From positions 4,464,001 to 4,528,000 of the forward strand of contig OZ257255.1 of NCBI GenBank assembly GCA_965279655.1: a DNA stretch of 64,000 nucleotides. The letters run 5' to 3'. The notes beneath the pieces are model-generated. The model was not told the DNA's origin, did not search any database, and saw nothing but the letters and a program-made list of their open reading frames with translations. This DNA comes from SCTM01 sp965279655 (GTDB taxonomy: Bacteria > Pseudomonadota > Alphaproteobacteria > Rhodospirillales > Rhodospirillaceae). Below are positions 1 through 7,798 of this stretch, in pieces. Both the position numbers and the translations under genes were made by a program. The first letter of the stretch is position 1. Every line of letters begins with the position of its first letter.

Positions 1-2
1 CG

Positions 3-1010
3 CTGGGCGCGGCGGGCGGCGCGGTGTTCGCCACTCTGAACGTGCCGCTGCCATGGATGCTGGGCGCGATTGTCGCCAATACCATCGCCGCGGTGCGTGG
101 TTGGCCGGTGACGATCCCCCACACGGTGCGGGTGATCGTGATCTCCATTGTCGGCGTGTTCCTCGGCGCTTCGTTCTCCCCGGACATGCTCGACCGGCTC
201 GCGGCTTGGGCGGGCAGCTTGAGTTTGATGTTCGTGTTCATCCCGCTGGTCACGCTGATCGCCTCGGAATACTTCCGGCGGTTCGCCGGCTTCGACCAAG
301 CCACGGCGATCTTCTCCGGCGCGCCCGGCACCCTGACCGCCATGGTGATCGTGGGCGGATCCTCCGGCGGCGACGAGCGCCTCATCACGCTCGCGCAAGG
401 GCTGCGGGCGATGTTGGTGGTGATGGTGCTGCCGAACATCGTCGCCGTGCTCGTCGGGCATCCGGAGGCGATCCAGGTGATCGCAAGTGAATCGAGCGCG
501 GTCTCGCCGCAAGCGGTCTGGTTGATCGGCGCGGCGGTGACCGGCTTTGTGGTGGCGCATGTGCTCAACCTGCCGGCCATCGCCATGGCGACCTCCATGG
601 TGGTGACCGCCGCGCTCTACCTGGCGGGCGTGGTGACGTGGCACGCGCCGGATCCGGTGTTCCAGGCGGCCCTGTGGATCCTGGGATCGGCCATCGGCTC
701 ACGCTTCGCGATCGCGAGCGCGGCCACCTTCTTCCGGGTCAGCCGCCACGCCATTGTCGCGACCGGCGTGGTGATCGTGGTGTCCGCGGCCTTCGCCGGC
801 GTTGCGAGCTTGCTGACCGGCACGCCCTACCTCACGTCCTTGCTCTCCTTCACACCCGGCGGCGTGGCGGAGATGTGCCTGATCGCCATCGCCTTCGATA
901 TCGATCCGACATTTGTGGCGGTGCACCATCTGCTCCGGATCGCCATCCTGGTGACGCTGCTGCCGATCGGCGCGAAACTGTTCCTGCGGATGACGCACCG
1001 CAAGGCGTGA
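3..1010 (+). CDS. AbrB family putative membrane permease (5' truncated by window)
   Basis: This is the C-terminal bulk of an AbrB-family (ammonia monooxygenase/AbrB domain) inner-membrane protein. The frame is open to the window edge. A GTG at 24 is in frame, but the upstream codons already read like the family's glycine-rich first helix (LGAAGGAVFATL), so the true start lies outside the window. The protein is almost wholly hydrophobic, with repeated helices and the family-like PLPWMLGA, FSGAPGTLTAMV and LSFTPGGVAEMCLIA segments. The two 'PG' helices look like the internal duplication of the family. AbrB proteins are suspected transporters or regulators of unknown substrate. The family call is firm and the function is not. 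Confidence 0.8.
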   Translation: MGAAGGAVFATLNVPLPWMLGAIVANTIAAVRGWPVTIPHTVRVIVISIVGVFLGASFSPDMLDRLAAWAGSLSLMFVFIPLVTLIASEYFRRFAGFDQATAIFSGAPGTLTAMVIVGGSSGGDERLITLAQGLRAMLVVMVLPNIVAVLVGHPEAIQVIASESSAVSPQAVWLIGAAVTGFVVAHVLNLPAIAMATSMVVTAALYLAGVVTWHAPDPVFQAALWILGSAIGSRFAIASAATFFRVSRHAIVATGVVIVVSAAFAGVASLLTGTPYLTSLLSFTPGGVAEMCLIAIAFDIDPTFVAVHHLLRIAILVTLLPIGAKLFLRMTHRKA

Positions 1011-1305
1011 CTCAAACAAAGTATGGCGTGTGTGACTGAGATTCGCATCCTGCGCTGTGGACGCCTTGATTCCAAATCGTGATGTCTTGATTGCGTACAG
1101 TAATGCGCAAGTAAAACGCGCGGCGTAACAGTCCAACCCAACCTGGGCGCTGGCGCATGTCCCCGCGAATGTTGTGCCCATTACGCCAGGAGCGTTTGCG
1201 AACGACTCTCAACTTGTTGCGAGTCCCAACGGACTTGAGAAACGCGCGAATAGGCGTACATTTCATGTGTCAGTCGAAACCAAAAAAACAATGGGGGTAA
1301 CGAGG
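1011..1305. other. intergenic stretch, nothing recognised
   Basis: About 295 bases separate the AbrB gene from the 7TM gene. It is less GC-rich than its surroundings. I see no hairpin followed by a T-run, no tRNA and no convincing small gene. It presumably carries the promoter of the next gene. Confidence 0.4.
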
Positions 1306-2031
1306 ATGTATTCCGCTGACCCAGGCGTTCAACCAGTTCTCTATGTACCCATTCTCACGACGTTGCTGAGTGCGGCCTTCGGGTACGTGCTCTTGCAGCG
1401 CTACCGCCTCAAGCCCACCGCGACTCACCTGCTGTGGTGGGGTCTCGGCATGTGGGTCTACGGCACCGGCACGGGCCTTGCCGCATCCATCACAGTCTTC
1501 GGCAACAGCGTGTTCCTGACGAAAGCGTGGTTCATCGTCGGTGCGGTGTGGACCGGCTATCCGCTCGCGCAGGGCAGCCTGTACCTGCTCATGCCGCGCA
1601 AGCTCGCCGACCGCACCACCGCGATCACGCTGCCGTTCGTGCTGGCCGTCACCGCGCTGATCATCATCTCGCCGGTGATCCCCGGTTCGCTCGAAGCGCA
1701 TCGCCCTTCCGGCGGCATCATCGCCTGGACCTGGGCGCGCCTGTCGACGATCCTGGTGAACGGCTACGCCACCGTGTGTCTCGCCGGCGGCGCGGTCTAC
1801 AGCATCATGCGGTGGTCGAAAGAGAATACCGATGCGGCCAAACGCCGCGTGATCGGCAACTCGCTGATCGTGGTCGGTTCGCTTCTGCCCGGCATCGGCG
1901 GCGGCTTCGCCAAGTTCGGCATCACCGAGATGCTCTACCTCGGCGAATGCGTCGGCCTGATGCTGATCTGGGGCGGGTTCACCTTCAACACCTGGTCGCC
2001 ACGGTCCGACTCACGGCTCGCCGCGGCCTAA
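1306..2031 (+). CDS. hypothetical seven-helix membrane protein
   Basis: An integral membrane protein of about 241 residues with roughly seven hydrophobic helices spread over its length and short loops. The overall shape recalls the 7TM sensor modules found at the N-terminus of some histidine kinases, but no kinase or other output domain follows. I start it at the ATG at 1306, because a GGGGGTAACGAGG purine run lies directly before it; an in-frame ATG at 1291 adds five residues. The gene stands alone, and its stop is followed by a strong palindrome that could end transcription. I do not recognise a specific family and propose no function beyond a membrane-embedded protein. Confidence 0.6.
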   Translation: MYSADPGVQPVLYVPILTTLLSAAFGYVLLQRYRLKPTATHLLWWGLGMWVYGTGTGLAASITVFGNSVFLTKAWFIVGAVWTGYPLAQGSLYLLMPRKLADRTTAITLPFVLAVTALIIISPVIPGSLEAHRPSGGIIAWTWARLSTILVNGYATVCLAGGAVYSIMRWSKENTDAAKRRVIGNSLIVVGSLLPGIGGGFAKFGITEMLYLGECVGLMLIWGGFTFNTWSPRSDSRLAAA

Positions 2032-2060
2032 GGCAGATTCACCAAAACAAAAGCGCGGTC

Positions 2061-2152
2061 CTAGGGCACGATCGGATTCGATCGTGCCCTAGTTTAAATA
2101 GTTAGCGCGCGATTCCGCGGAAAACCGGTCCCCACTTTTCCGATCGCGCGCT
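2061..2152. repeat. composite palindromic repeat, copy 1
   Basis: Two adjacent palindromes. The first has perfect 14-base arms (2061-2074 and 2079-2092) round a GATT loop. The second has perfect 10-base arms (2104-2113 and 2143-2152) enclosing the core GGAAAACCGGTCCCCACTTTTCC, itself able to pair (2118-2124 with 2136-2142). Copy 2 at 6002-6101 has the same two-part architecture, the same core and a shared AAATA-GTAGCGCG-like linker. Such elements are common between genes in Alphaproteobacteria. The first hairpin could also act as a terminator for the 7TM gene or the lipoprotein gene that faces it. Confidence 0.75.
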
Positions 2153-2193
2153 TGCGGTGACCGCGCTTTTCGTTTGAGCGTGAAACCCCCGCA

Positions 2194-2925
2194 CTAACGC
2201 GGCATGCGGAATCCCAGCAAATAGTGGTGCCCGGTGGAGGACACCGGCTGACCGTTCTCGATGAACGGCGTGAAGCGCCACTTCTGCAAGTGATCGATCG
2301 CGGCCTGGTCGAACACATTGCGCGGCGTGGCCTTGATCACTTTGATGCCGCCGGGTTTGCCGTCGGCGTCGAGGCTGAAGGACAAATCGACGTCGCCTTC
2401 GACCCGGTCCTTGGCGAGGGCGATCGGGTAGGGCGATTCATCGGGCCGGTAGGTCGGCTGCGGGTCCTTCCCGGGCCCCATCTTGATCACTTTGGCGATG
2501 ATGACGGTCTGGGCGATGGCGGTGGCCTTGTCGCCGGATTCCTCCGCCAGCTTGATCAGGAGGGTGCGGCGGCGCTGGAGTTTATCCTCCGATTGGCCGG
2601 CGGCACTGCGTACGTCGAGTTCGGTCTTCAGGGCCTTTTGCGCGGCGCGCATGTTGCGCGCGCCGGTGGCGGTCTCGGTCACGGCCTGGGCGAAGTAGAG
2701 GGTGTCCGGGTGTTTGTCGCCGTTGAGCTTGCGCGACAGGTCGAAGCCCTTCACCGCGAGCTCGTAGCCTTTAGCGAATTCCTTCGCGCCCCAGCGATCC
2801 TGCACCTGGGTCTTCAGGGATTTGATTTCGCGGGTGCCGTCGTCGCCGCAGCCGGTGAGCAACAGGCAGCTCCCCCCGAGCAGGGCGGCGCGTCGATGGA
2901 GAGAAGCAGACATGATTATGGCCAT
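2194..2925 (-). CDS. lipoprotein with TonB C-terminal domain
   Basis: A 243-residue protein. The N-terminus ends in a lipobox (LLLTGC, cysteine at about residue 26), so it is predicted to be a lipoprotein. Residues about 30-140 are helical and charged. The last 90 residues match the TonB C-terminal fold (EGDVDLSFSLDADGKPGGIKV, then FDQAAIDHLQKWRFTP). Classical TonB has an N-terminal transmembrane helix and a proline-rich spacer; both are missing here, so it is unlikely to be an ExbB/ExbD-driven transducer. The start at 2925 is chosen because TAGGAG lies nine bases upstream; a second ATG is at 2913. No exbBD or receptor genes lie nearby. The precise role is unknown. Confidence 0.75.
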   Translation of the reverse strand: MAIIMSASLHRRAALLGGSCLLLTGCGDDGTREIKSLKTQVQDRWGAKEFAKGYELAVKGFDLSRKLNGDKHPDTLYFAQAVTETATGARNMRAAQKALKTELDVRSAAGQSEDKLQRRRTLLIKLAEESGDKATAIAQTVIIAKVIKMGPGKDPQPTYRPDESPYPIALAKDRVEGDVDLSFSLDADGKPGGIKVIKATPRNVFDQAAIDHLQKWRFTPFIENGQPVSSTGHHYLLGFRMPR

Positions 2926-2976
2926 GGCAAAGCACTCCTAACGTGCCCAGCCTGCGCGCGAACGGTTAAAAAAGAA

Positions 2977-5349
2977 CTATTCCGCCGCGAGCGAAAGTCC
3001 CTGGACGTGCCGGACCACCACGTCCGCCACCGCATCCACCGCGGTTTCCGTGTCGATCCCATACTCGCTGTACAGGGCGGCGATATCCCCGGCCTGGCCG
3101 AAGCGGTCCACGCCCAGGGGCTCACAGAATTGCCCGCGCACGGAGCCCAGCCAGCCCAGGGCGGCCGGGTGGGCGTCGTGCAGGGTGACCAGCGTGGCCT
3201 TGGGCGCGAGGGCGGAGAGGAGGAGGTCGATGTGGCTGCGGGCGAACCGGTCGCCGCCGCGTCGCGCGCGGGCCGCATCGCGCCAGCCCGCATGGAGCCG
3301 ATCCGGCGAGGTGATGGCGAGCAGGCCCGCGCCCGGCAGGTCCTCGGCGATCATCTCGAAGGCGGCCAAGGCTTCCGGCGCGACCACGCCGCAGTAGGCC
3401 AACGCGAAGTCCGATCCCGGCGCGGGCTGCTTCGCCCAATAGGCGCCGGCGAGGATGTCGCTGCGCAAGGTTTCGGTCATCGCACGCTGGGGCTGGGCGA
3501 GGGGCCGGGTCGACAGGCGCAGATAGACCGAACTGCCGTCGGGGCGCTGCATGTGGTCGAAGCCCCAGGTCATGATCGCGGCGAGTTCGTCGGCGTACGC
3601 GGGTTCATAGGACGCGAGATTGGCGTGGCCCATGCCGATCAACGGCGTGAAGGTCGACTGGTGCGCGCCGCCTTCCGGCCCAAGGCTGATCCCCGACGGC
3701 GTGGCGACAAGCATGAAGCGCGCATCTTGATAGGCGGCGTAGGTGAGCGCATCCAGACCGCGGGCGATGAACGGATCGTAGAGCGTGCCGACCGGCAGCA
3801 GGCGCGCGCCGAACAGGCTTTCGGAAAGGCCGAGCGCCCCCAGCAGCAGGAACAGGTTGTTCTCGGCGATGCCCAGTTCGATGTGCTGGCCCTTGGGGTC
3901 TTGCGCCCACTTCTGCGGCGAAGCGACGTGCATCTGGCGGAAGATGTCTTCCCGGCGCGTGATGTGGAACGGACTGCGCTGGTTCACCCAGCCGCCGAGG
4001 TTGGTGGACACGGTGACGTCGGGCGAGGTGGTGACGATGCGGGACGCCAAGGGCGTGTCGCCGCGGCCGAGGTCGTTCATGATCTTGCCGAACGCGACTT
4101 GGGTCGAGCTTCGCGGATCCGTGGGTGCGGCGAGTTCGTGCACCTTCACCATCTCCGGCGGCCGGTTGGACTTCTCGCGCGGCACGCGCGCGGCGAACGG
4201 CACCTTCTGCAGGAAGCGCCTGAGCACATCGGCTTGATCGCCAAGGCCCGCGTAGGGCTCCCATTCGTTACCTTCCGGCACGCCGATCTGCAGGCGGAAC
4301 TTGTCCATCTGCTCTTCCGTCATGATGCCGGCGTGGTTGTCCTTGTGACCCGCTAATGGGAGTCCGTAGCCCTTGATGGTGTAGGCGATGAAGCAATGGG
4401 GCTTGTCGGAGGACGATGCCTCCTCGAAGGCGCGCAAGATCGCTTCGAGGTCGTGGCCGCCGAGGTTGGTCATGAGCGCGTGCAGGGCATCGTCGTCGTG
4501 GCTGCTCAGGAGTTCCTCGATCCCGGGCGCGTCCTTCAGGTCCTGCTTCAGCGTTTCGCGCCAGCCCTTGCCGCCTTGGAACGTGAGCGCGGAATATTTC
4601 TGGTTGGGACAATCGTCGATCCACTGGCGCAGCGCCGGACCGATCTTCGTTTTGAAGATCGCTTCCTGCTTCAGGCCGTGCTTGAGCACGATCACTTTCC
4701 AGTCGACCGCCTCGAAGAAGCCGATGATGCGGCGGAACAACTGATCGTTCACAACGCCATCCAAACTCTGGCGATTGTAGTCGACGATCCACCAGCAGTT
4801 CCGCACTTCGTGTTTCCAGCCCTCCATCAGGGCTTCGTAGATATTGCCCTCGTCGAGTTCCGCGTCGCCCATGAGCGCGATCATGCGTCCGTCGGGCTGC
4901 CTCGCGTCCGTGAGGTCGTGAAGTTTGAGATAGTCCTGCACGATGGAGGCGAACAGCGTCTCCGCCACGCCCATGCCGACGGAGCCCGTCGAGAAGTCGA
5001 CGTCCGCCTTGTCTTTGGTGCGGGACGGATAGGGCTGCACGCCGCCCAGCGCGCGGAAATTCTTCATCCTGTCCAATGTTTGATTGCCGAGCAGGTATTG
5101 GATGGCGTGGAAGACGGGACCCGCGTGCGGCTTTACCGCGACGCGATCCTGCGGACGCAGTGTGTGCAGATAAAGCGCGGTCAGCACCGTGGCGAGCGAC
5201 GCGCTCGACGCTTGGTGTCCGCCGACTTTCACGCCGTCGTGGTTTTCGCGGATGTGGTTGGCGTTGTGGATCATCCACATCGCCAGCCACAGGATGCGCT
5301 TTTCGAGGATCGCCAGAGTGTCGAGTTCGGCTTGGGTGGGCAGGGCCAT
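2977..5349 (-). CDS. AceE/transketolase-type thiamine diphosphate E1 enzyme
   Basis: A 790-residue thiamine-diphosphate enzyme of the homodimeric pyruvate dehydrogenase E1 (AceE)/transketolase superfamily. The N-terminal half carries the cofactor-binding region: GHQASSAS (about 44-51), a GSVGMG stretch, and the GDAELDEGNIYEA segment followed by the DYNRQSLDG metal-binding part. The C-terminal half is the pyrimidine-binding and transketolase C domain. AceE of E. coli is about 100 residues longer, and no E2 or E3 gene accompanies this one, so it may be a transketolase-like paralogue acting on another 2-oxoacid or ketose. It is transcribed divergently from an Lrp-type regulator over a short AT-rich spacer, which suggests Lrp control and a link to amino-acid-derived carbon. 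The fold is certain and the substrate is not. Confidence 0.85.
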   Translation of the reverse strand: MALPTQAELDTLAILEKRILWLAMWMIHNANHIRENHDGVKVGGHQASSASLATVLTALYLHTLRPQDRVAVKPHAGPVFHAIQYLLGNQTLDRMKNFRALGGVQPYPSRTKDKADVDFSTGSVGMGVAETLFASIVQDYLKLHDLTDARQPDGRMIALMGDAELDEGNIYEALMEGWKHEVRNCWWIVDYNRQSLDGVVNDQLFRRIIGFFEAVDWKVIVLKHGLKQEAIFKTKIGPALRQWIDDCPNQKYSALTFQGGKGWRETLKQDLKDAPGIEELLSSHDDDALHALMTNLGGHDLEAILRAFEEASSSDKPHCFIAYTIKGYGLPLAGHKDNHAGIMTEEQMDKFRLQIGVPEGNEWEPYAGLGDQADVLRRFLQKVPFAARVPREKSNRPPEMVKVHELAAPTDPRSSTQVAFGKIMNDLGRGDTPLASRIVTTSPDVTVSTNLGGWVNQRSPFHITRREDIFRQMHVASPQKWAQDPKGQHIELGIAENNLFLLLGALGLSESLFGARLLPVGTLYDPFIARGLDALTYAAYQDARFMLVATPSGISLGPEGGAHQSTFTPLIGMGHANLASYEPAYADELAAIMTWGFDHMQRPDGSSVYLRLSTRPLAQPQRAMTETLRSDILAGAYWAKQPAPGSDFALAYCGVVAPEALAAFEMIAEDLPGAGLLAITSPDRLHAGWRDAARARRGGDRFARSHIDLLLSALAPKATLVTLHDAHPAALGWLGSVRGQFCEPLGVDRFGQAGDIAALYSEYGIDTETAVDAVADVVVRHVQGLSLAAE

Positions 5350-5420
5350 GGGACGCTCGGAACGCGGGTGAAAATGTCCCCAAGCGTACGCCGCGCCCCG
5401 AGGGCATGTCCTTGCTATAT

Positions 5421-5447
5421 ATGCTCAAAATTAGGTAAATTTAGCAT
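5421..5447. promoter_or_regulatory. candidate Lrp-type operator in divergent spacer
   Basis: The 133-base spacer between the E1 gene and the Lrp gene is strikingly AT-rich in a GC-rich region. ATGCT at 5421-5425 and AGCAT at 5443-5447 form symmetric arms round an A/T-rich centre. A second perfect 10-base palindrome, CAATATATTG, lies at 5466-5475 just before the Lrp start. Lrp/AsnC proteins usually bind imperfect A/T-rich palindromes. The sites are seen; their use is inferred. Confidence 0.4.
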
Positions 5448-5482
5448 CAAACTAAACTATTGAAGCAATATATTGGTGACTT

Positions 5483-5956
5483 ATGCCAAACGGACTCGAC
5501 GATACGGACGTCCGTCTCCTCCAGCACCTGCAGGAAAACGCCCGCCTCACCAATGTGGAATTGGCGGACCGGGTGGGGCTGTCGCCTTCGCCGTGTCTGC
5601 GGCGGCTGAAGCGGCTCGAGGCCGAGGGCATCATCAAGGGCTACATGACGCTGGTGGACCAGAACGCGATCGGCCTGCCCGTGAACGTGTTCGTCAGCGT
5701 CACCTTGAAGGAGCAGACCGAGTCGGCCCTGGAGGAATTCGAGGCGCGGATCCGTACGCTGCCGCAGGTGATGGAATGCTACCTCATGACCGGCACGGCG
5801 GATTACATGCTGCGGGTGGTGACGGCCGACCTCGCCGCCTACGAGCGATTTCTCAAAGATCACCTCACACGCATTCCGGCGATTGCCTCGATCCAGTCGA
5901 GCTTCGCCCTGAAGCAGGTGACATTCCGCACCGCGCTCCCGCTGTCCGCAAAGTGA
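5483..5956 (+). CDS. Lrp/AsnC family transcriptional regulator
   Basis: A 157-residue Lrp/AsnC regulator of typical length. Residues about 1-60 form the winged helix-turn-helix, with the characteristic RLTNVELADRVGLSPSPCLRRLKRLEAEGII order. The rest is the RAM ligand-binding/oligomerisation domain (MECYLMTGTADYMLRVVTADL). These proteins form octamers, bind an amino acid or related ligand, and most often control the neighbouring gene and themselves. The divergent AceE-like gene is the obvious target. The ligand cannot be read from the sequence. Confidence 0.92.
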   Translation: MPNGLDDTDVRLLQHLQENARLTNVELADRVGLSPSPCLRRLKRLEAEGIIKGYMTLVDQNAIGLPVNVFVSVTLKEQTESALEEFEARIRTLPQVMECYLMTGTADYMLRVVTADLAAYERFLKDHLTRIPAIASIQSSFALKQVTFRTALPLSAK

Positions 5957-6001
5957 TCGCACGAACCTGAGCGACCGGTTACGCTTTGTCCCAGGATATG
6001 G

Positions 6002-6101
6002 AGGGATCAGATTGATCGATCTGATCCCTTCATAGCCTGACTCAAATAAGTAGCGCGTGATCGGACGGAAAACCGGTACCCACTTTTCCTGATCACGCGC
6101 T
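6002..6101. repeat. composite palindromic repeat, copy 2
   Basis: Same architecture as copy 1. Perfect 11-base arms (6002-6012 and 6019-6029) surround TGATCG. After a linker come perfect 11-base arms (6052-6062 and 6091-6101) enclosing the core GGAAAACCGGTACCCACTTTTCC. The core is nearly identical to copy 1, while the outer arms differ with compensating changes on both sides. That is the mark of selection for, or spread of, a folded element. It lies between the Lrp gene and the acyl-CoA ligase. Confidence 0.75.
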
Positions 6102-6120
6102 GTCGGGAGAGGAAGTTGCC

Positions 6121-7794
6121 ATGACGTCAAGAGGGATGCCGGGACTTTTGCCGGGCCAATTGCGCGGGCTGATGATGGATCGGCCGCTGCTGGTCGCGCC
6201 GTTGCTGCAATTCGCGGCGGACTTCCACGGCGACACCCCAATCGTCACACGCACAATCGAAGGCCCGATCCATCGCACCGACTATGCCGGCGTGTGGAAG
6301 CGCACGCAGCAACTCGCGAATGCGTTGATCGCCATGGGCATCAAGCCAGGCGATCGCGTCGCCACGCTCGCGTGGAACACCTCGCGTCATTTGGAACTCT
6401 ACTACGCCGTCGCGGGCATCGGCGCGGTGTGCCACACCCTCAATCCACGCCTGTCGCCCGAACAGTTGTGCTACATCGTCAACGACGCCGGCGACAATGC
6501 GATCTTCTTCGACCTCACCTTCGAGGCGGGGATGAAGAGTCTCGCCGAGGCGGCGCCGCCATCCGTGCGGCACTTTGTCGCGCTGGCGGATGCCGCGCAC
6601 ACGGCCAAGCTCGATCCCGTCATCGGCGCGCAAAGCTATGAGGATTTGCTCGGGGCGGCGAAGAGCACTTACGCGTTTCCCGAGTTCGACGAGAATGCCG
6701 CGGCGTCCCTCTGCTACACCTCGGGCACGACCGGCAATCCCAAGGGTGTGCTCTACAGCCACCGTGCACTGGTCCTGCATTCGTATGGCCTCGTCGCGAA
6801 CTTCTGGCTCAATCCGGAAGAGACATCGCTCCCGGTTGTGCCGATGTTCCACGTGAATGCCTGGGGCATCCCTTACGCCGCGCCCATGGGCGGCACGGCG
6901 TTGGTGATGCCGGGGCGCGGCCTCGACGGTCCGTCCTTGTTCGAACTGATGGATACCGAAGGCGTCACGTGCTCCCAGGGCGTGCCGACCGTGTGGATGG
7001 GTTTGATCGAGGCGATGCGCAAGGCGGGCCGCAAACCGAAAGACCTGAAGCGTGTGATCGTCGGCGGCGCGGCCATGCCGGAAGCGATGGCGCATGCCTT
7101 CGAGGACGAGTTCGGCGTCACGGCCATTCATGCCTGGGGCATGACCGAGATGACGCCGCTGGGCGTGATCAATCTGCCGAAGCGCAAGTTCGATAAGCTG
7201 ACACCCGCCGAACGCTTGAAAATCAAGCTCAAGCAGGGCCACGTCGTCGCCGGCGTGGATATGCGCATCATGAGTCCGGACGGCAAACAACTGCCGCATG
7301 ATGGCGTGAACGCCGGCAATCTGCAGGTGCGCGGGCCGTGGATCGCGGAGCGCTACTACAAGAGCGAGACGAGTGCGACGACGCCGGACGGATGGTTCGA
7401 CACCGGCGATATCGCCACCCTCGACGCGGACGGCTACATGAACATCACGGATCGCGCGAAGGACATTATCAAGTCCGGCGGCGAGTGGATCAGTTCCGTG
7501 GATCTGGAGAATGCCGCGATGGGCCATCCGCAGATCGCCCATGCCGCCGTTATCGGCATTCCGCATCCGCGGTGGCTGGAGCGCCCATTGATGGTGTGCG
7601 TGTGTCGCGGCAACGACACCCCGACGCTCGCGGATTTGAACGCCTATCTCGCGACCAAGGTGCCGAAGTGGTGGCTGCCGGATGCGGTTGAGTTCATCGA
7701 AGCACTTCCGCTCGGCGCTACCGGCAAGATCCAGAAGACCGTCTTGCGCGAGCGCTTCAAGGACTATGTGCTGCCGGATGTGAAGTCGGCGTAA
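6121..7794 (+). CDS. fatty acid-CoA ligase (AMP-binding enzyme)
   Basis: A 557-residue member of the ANL superfamily that adenylates a fatty acid and transfers it to CoA. The phosphate-binding motif YTSGTTGNPKG is at about residues 200-210, followed by WGMTEMTP (A5 motif), DGWFDTGDIA (A7) and KDIIKSGGEWISSVDLE (A8). The catalytic lysine region GATGKIQKTVLR is near the C-terminus. Length and motifs fit medium/long-chain acyl-CoA ligases used in fatty-acid degradation. The ATG at 6121 has GGAGAGGAAG just upstream; an internal ATG at 6136 is possible. The gene stands alone after a palindromic repeat and converges with ada, four bases apart. The chain-length preference is unknown. Confidence 0.9.
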   Translation: MTSRGMPGLLPGQLRGLMMDRPLLVAPLLQFAADFHGDTPIVTRTIEGPIHRTDYAGVWKRTQQLANALIAMGIKPGDRVATLAWNTSRHLELYYAVAGIGAVCHTLNPRLSPEQLCYIVNDAGDNAIFFDLTFEAGMKSLAEAAPPSVRHFVALADAAHTAKLDPVIGAQSYEDLLGAAKSTYAFPEFDENAAASLCYTSGTTGNPKGVLYSHRALVLHSYGLVANFWLNPEETSLPVVPMFHVNAWGIPYAAPMGGTALVMPGRGLDGPSLFELMDTEGVTCSQGVPTVWMGLIEAMRKAGRKPKDLKRVIVGGAAMPEAMAHAFEDEFGVTAIHAWGMTEMTPLGVINLPKRKFDKLTPAERLKIKLKQGHVVAGVDMRIMSPDGKQLPHDGVNAGNLQVRGPWIAERYYKSETSATTPDGWFDTGDIATLDADGYMNITDRAKDIIKSGGEWISSVDLENAAMGHPQIAHAAVIGIPHPRWLERPLMVCVCRGNDTPTLADLNAYLATKVPKWWLPDAVEFIEALPLGATGKIQKTVLRERFKDYVLPDVKSA

Positions 7795-7798
7795 CCCA

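Noticed and set aside
2224..4356. Long open frame (about 710 codons) on the plus strand
   Set aside because: It lies opposite the lipoprotein and AceE-like genes, whose motifs are clear, and its translation has shadow composition (His/Arg/Gly-rich, no domain).
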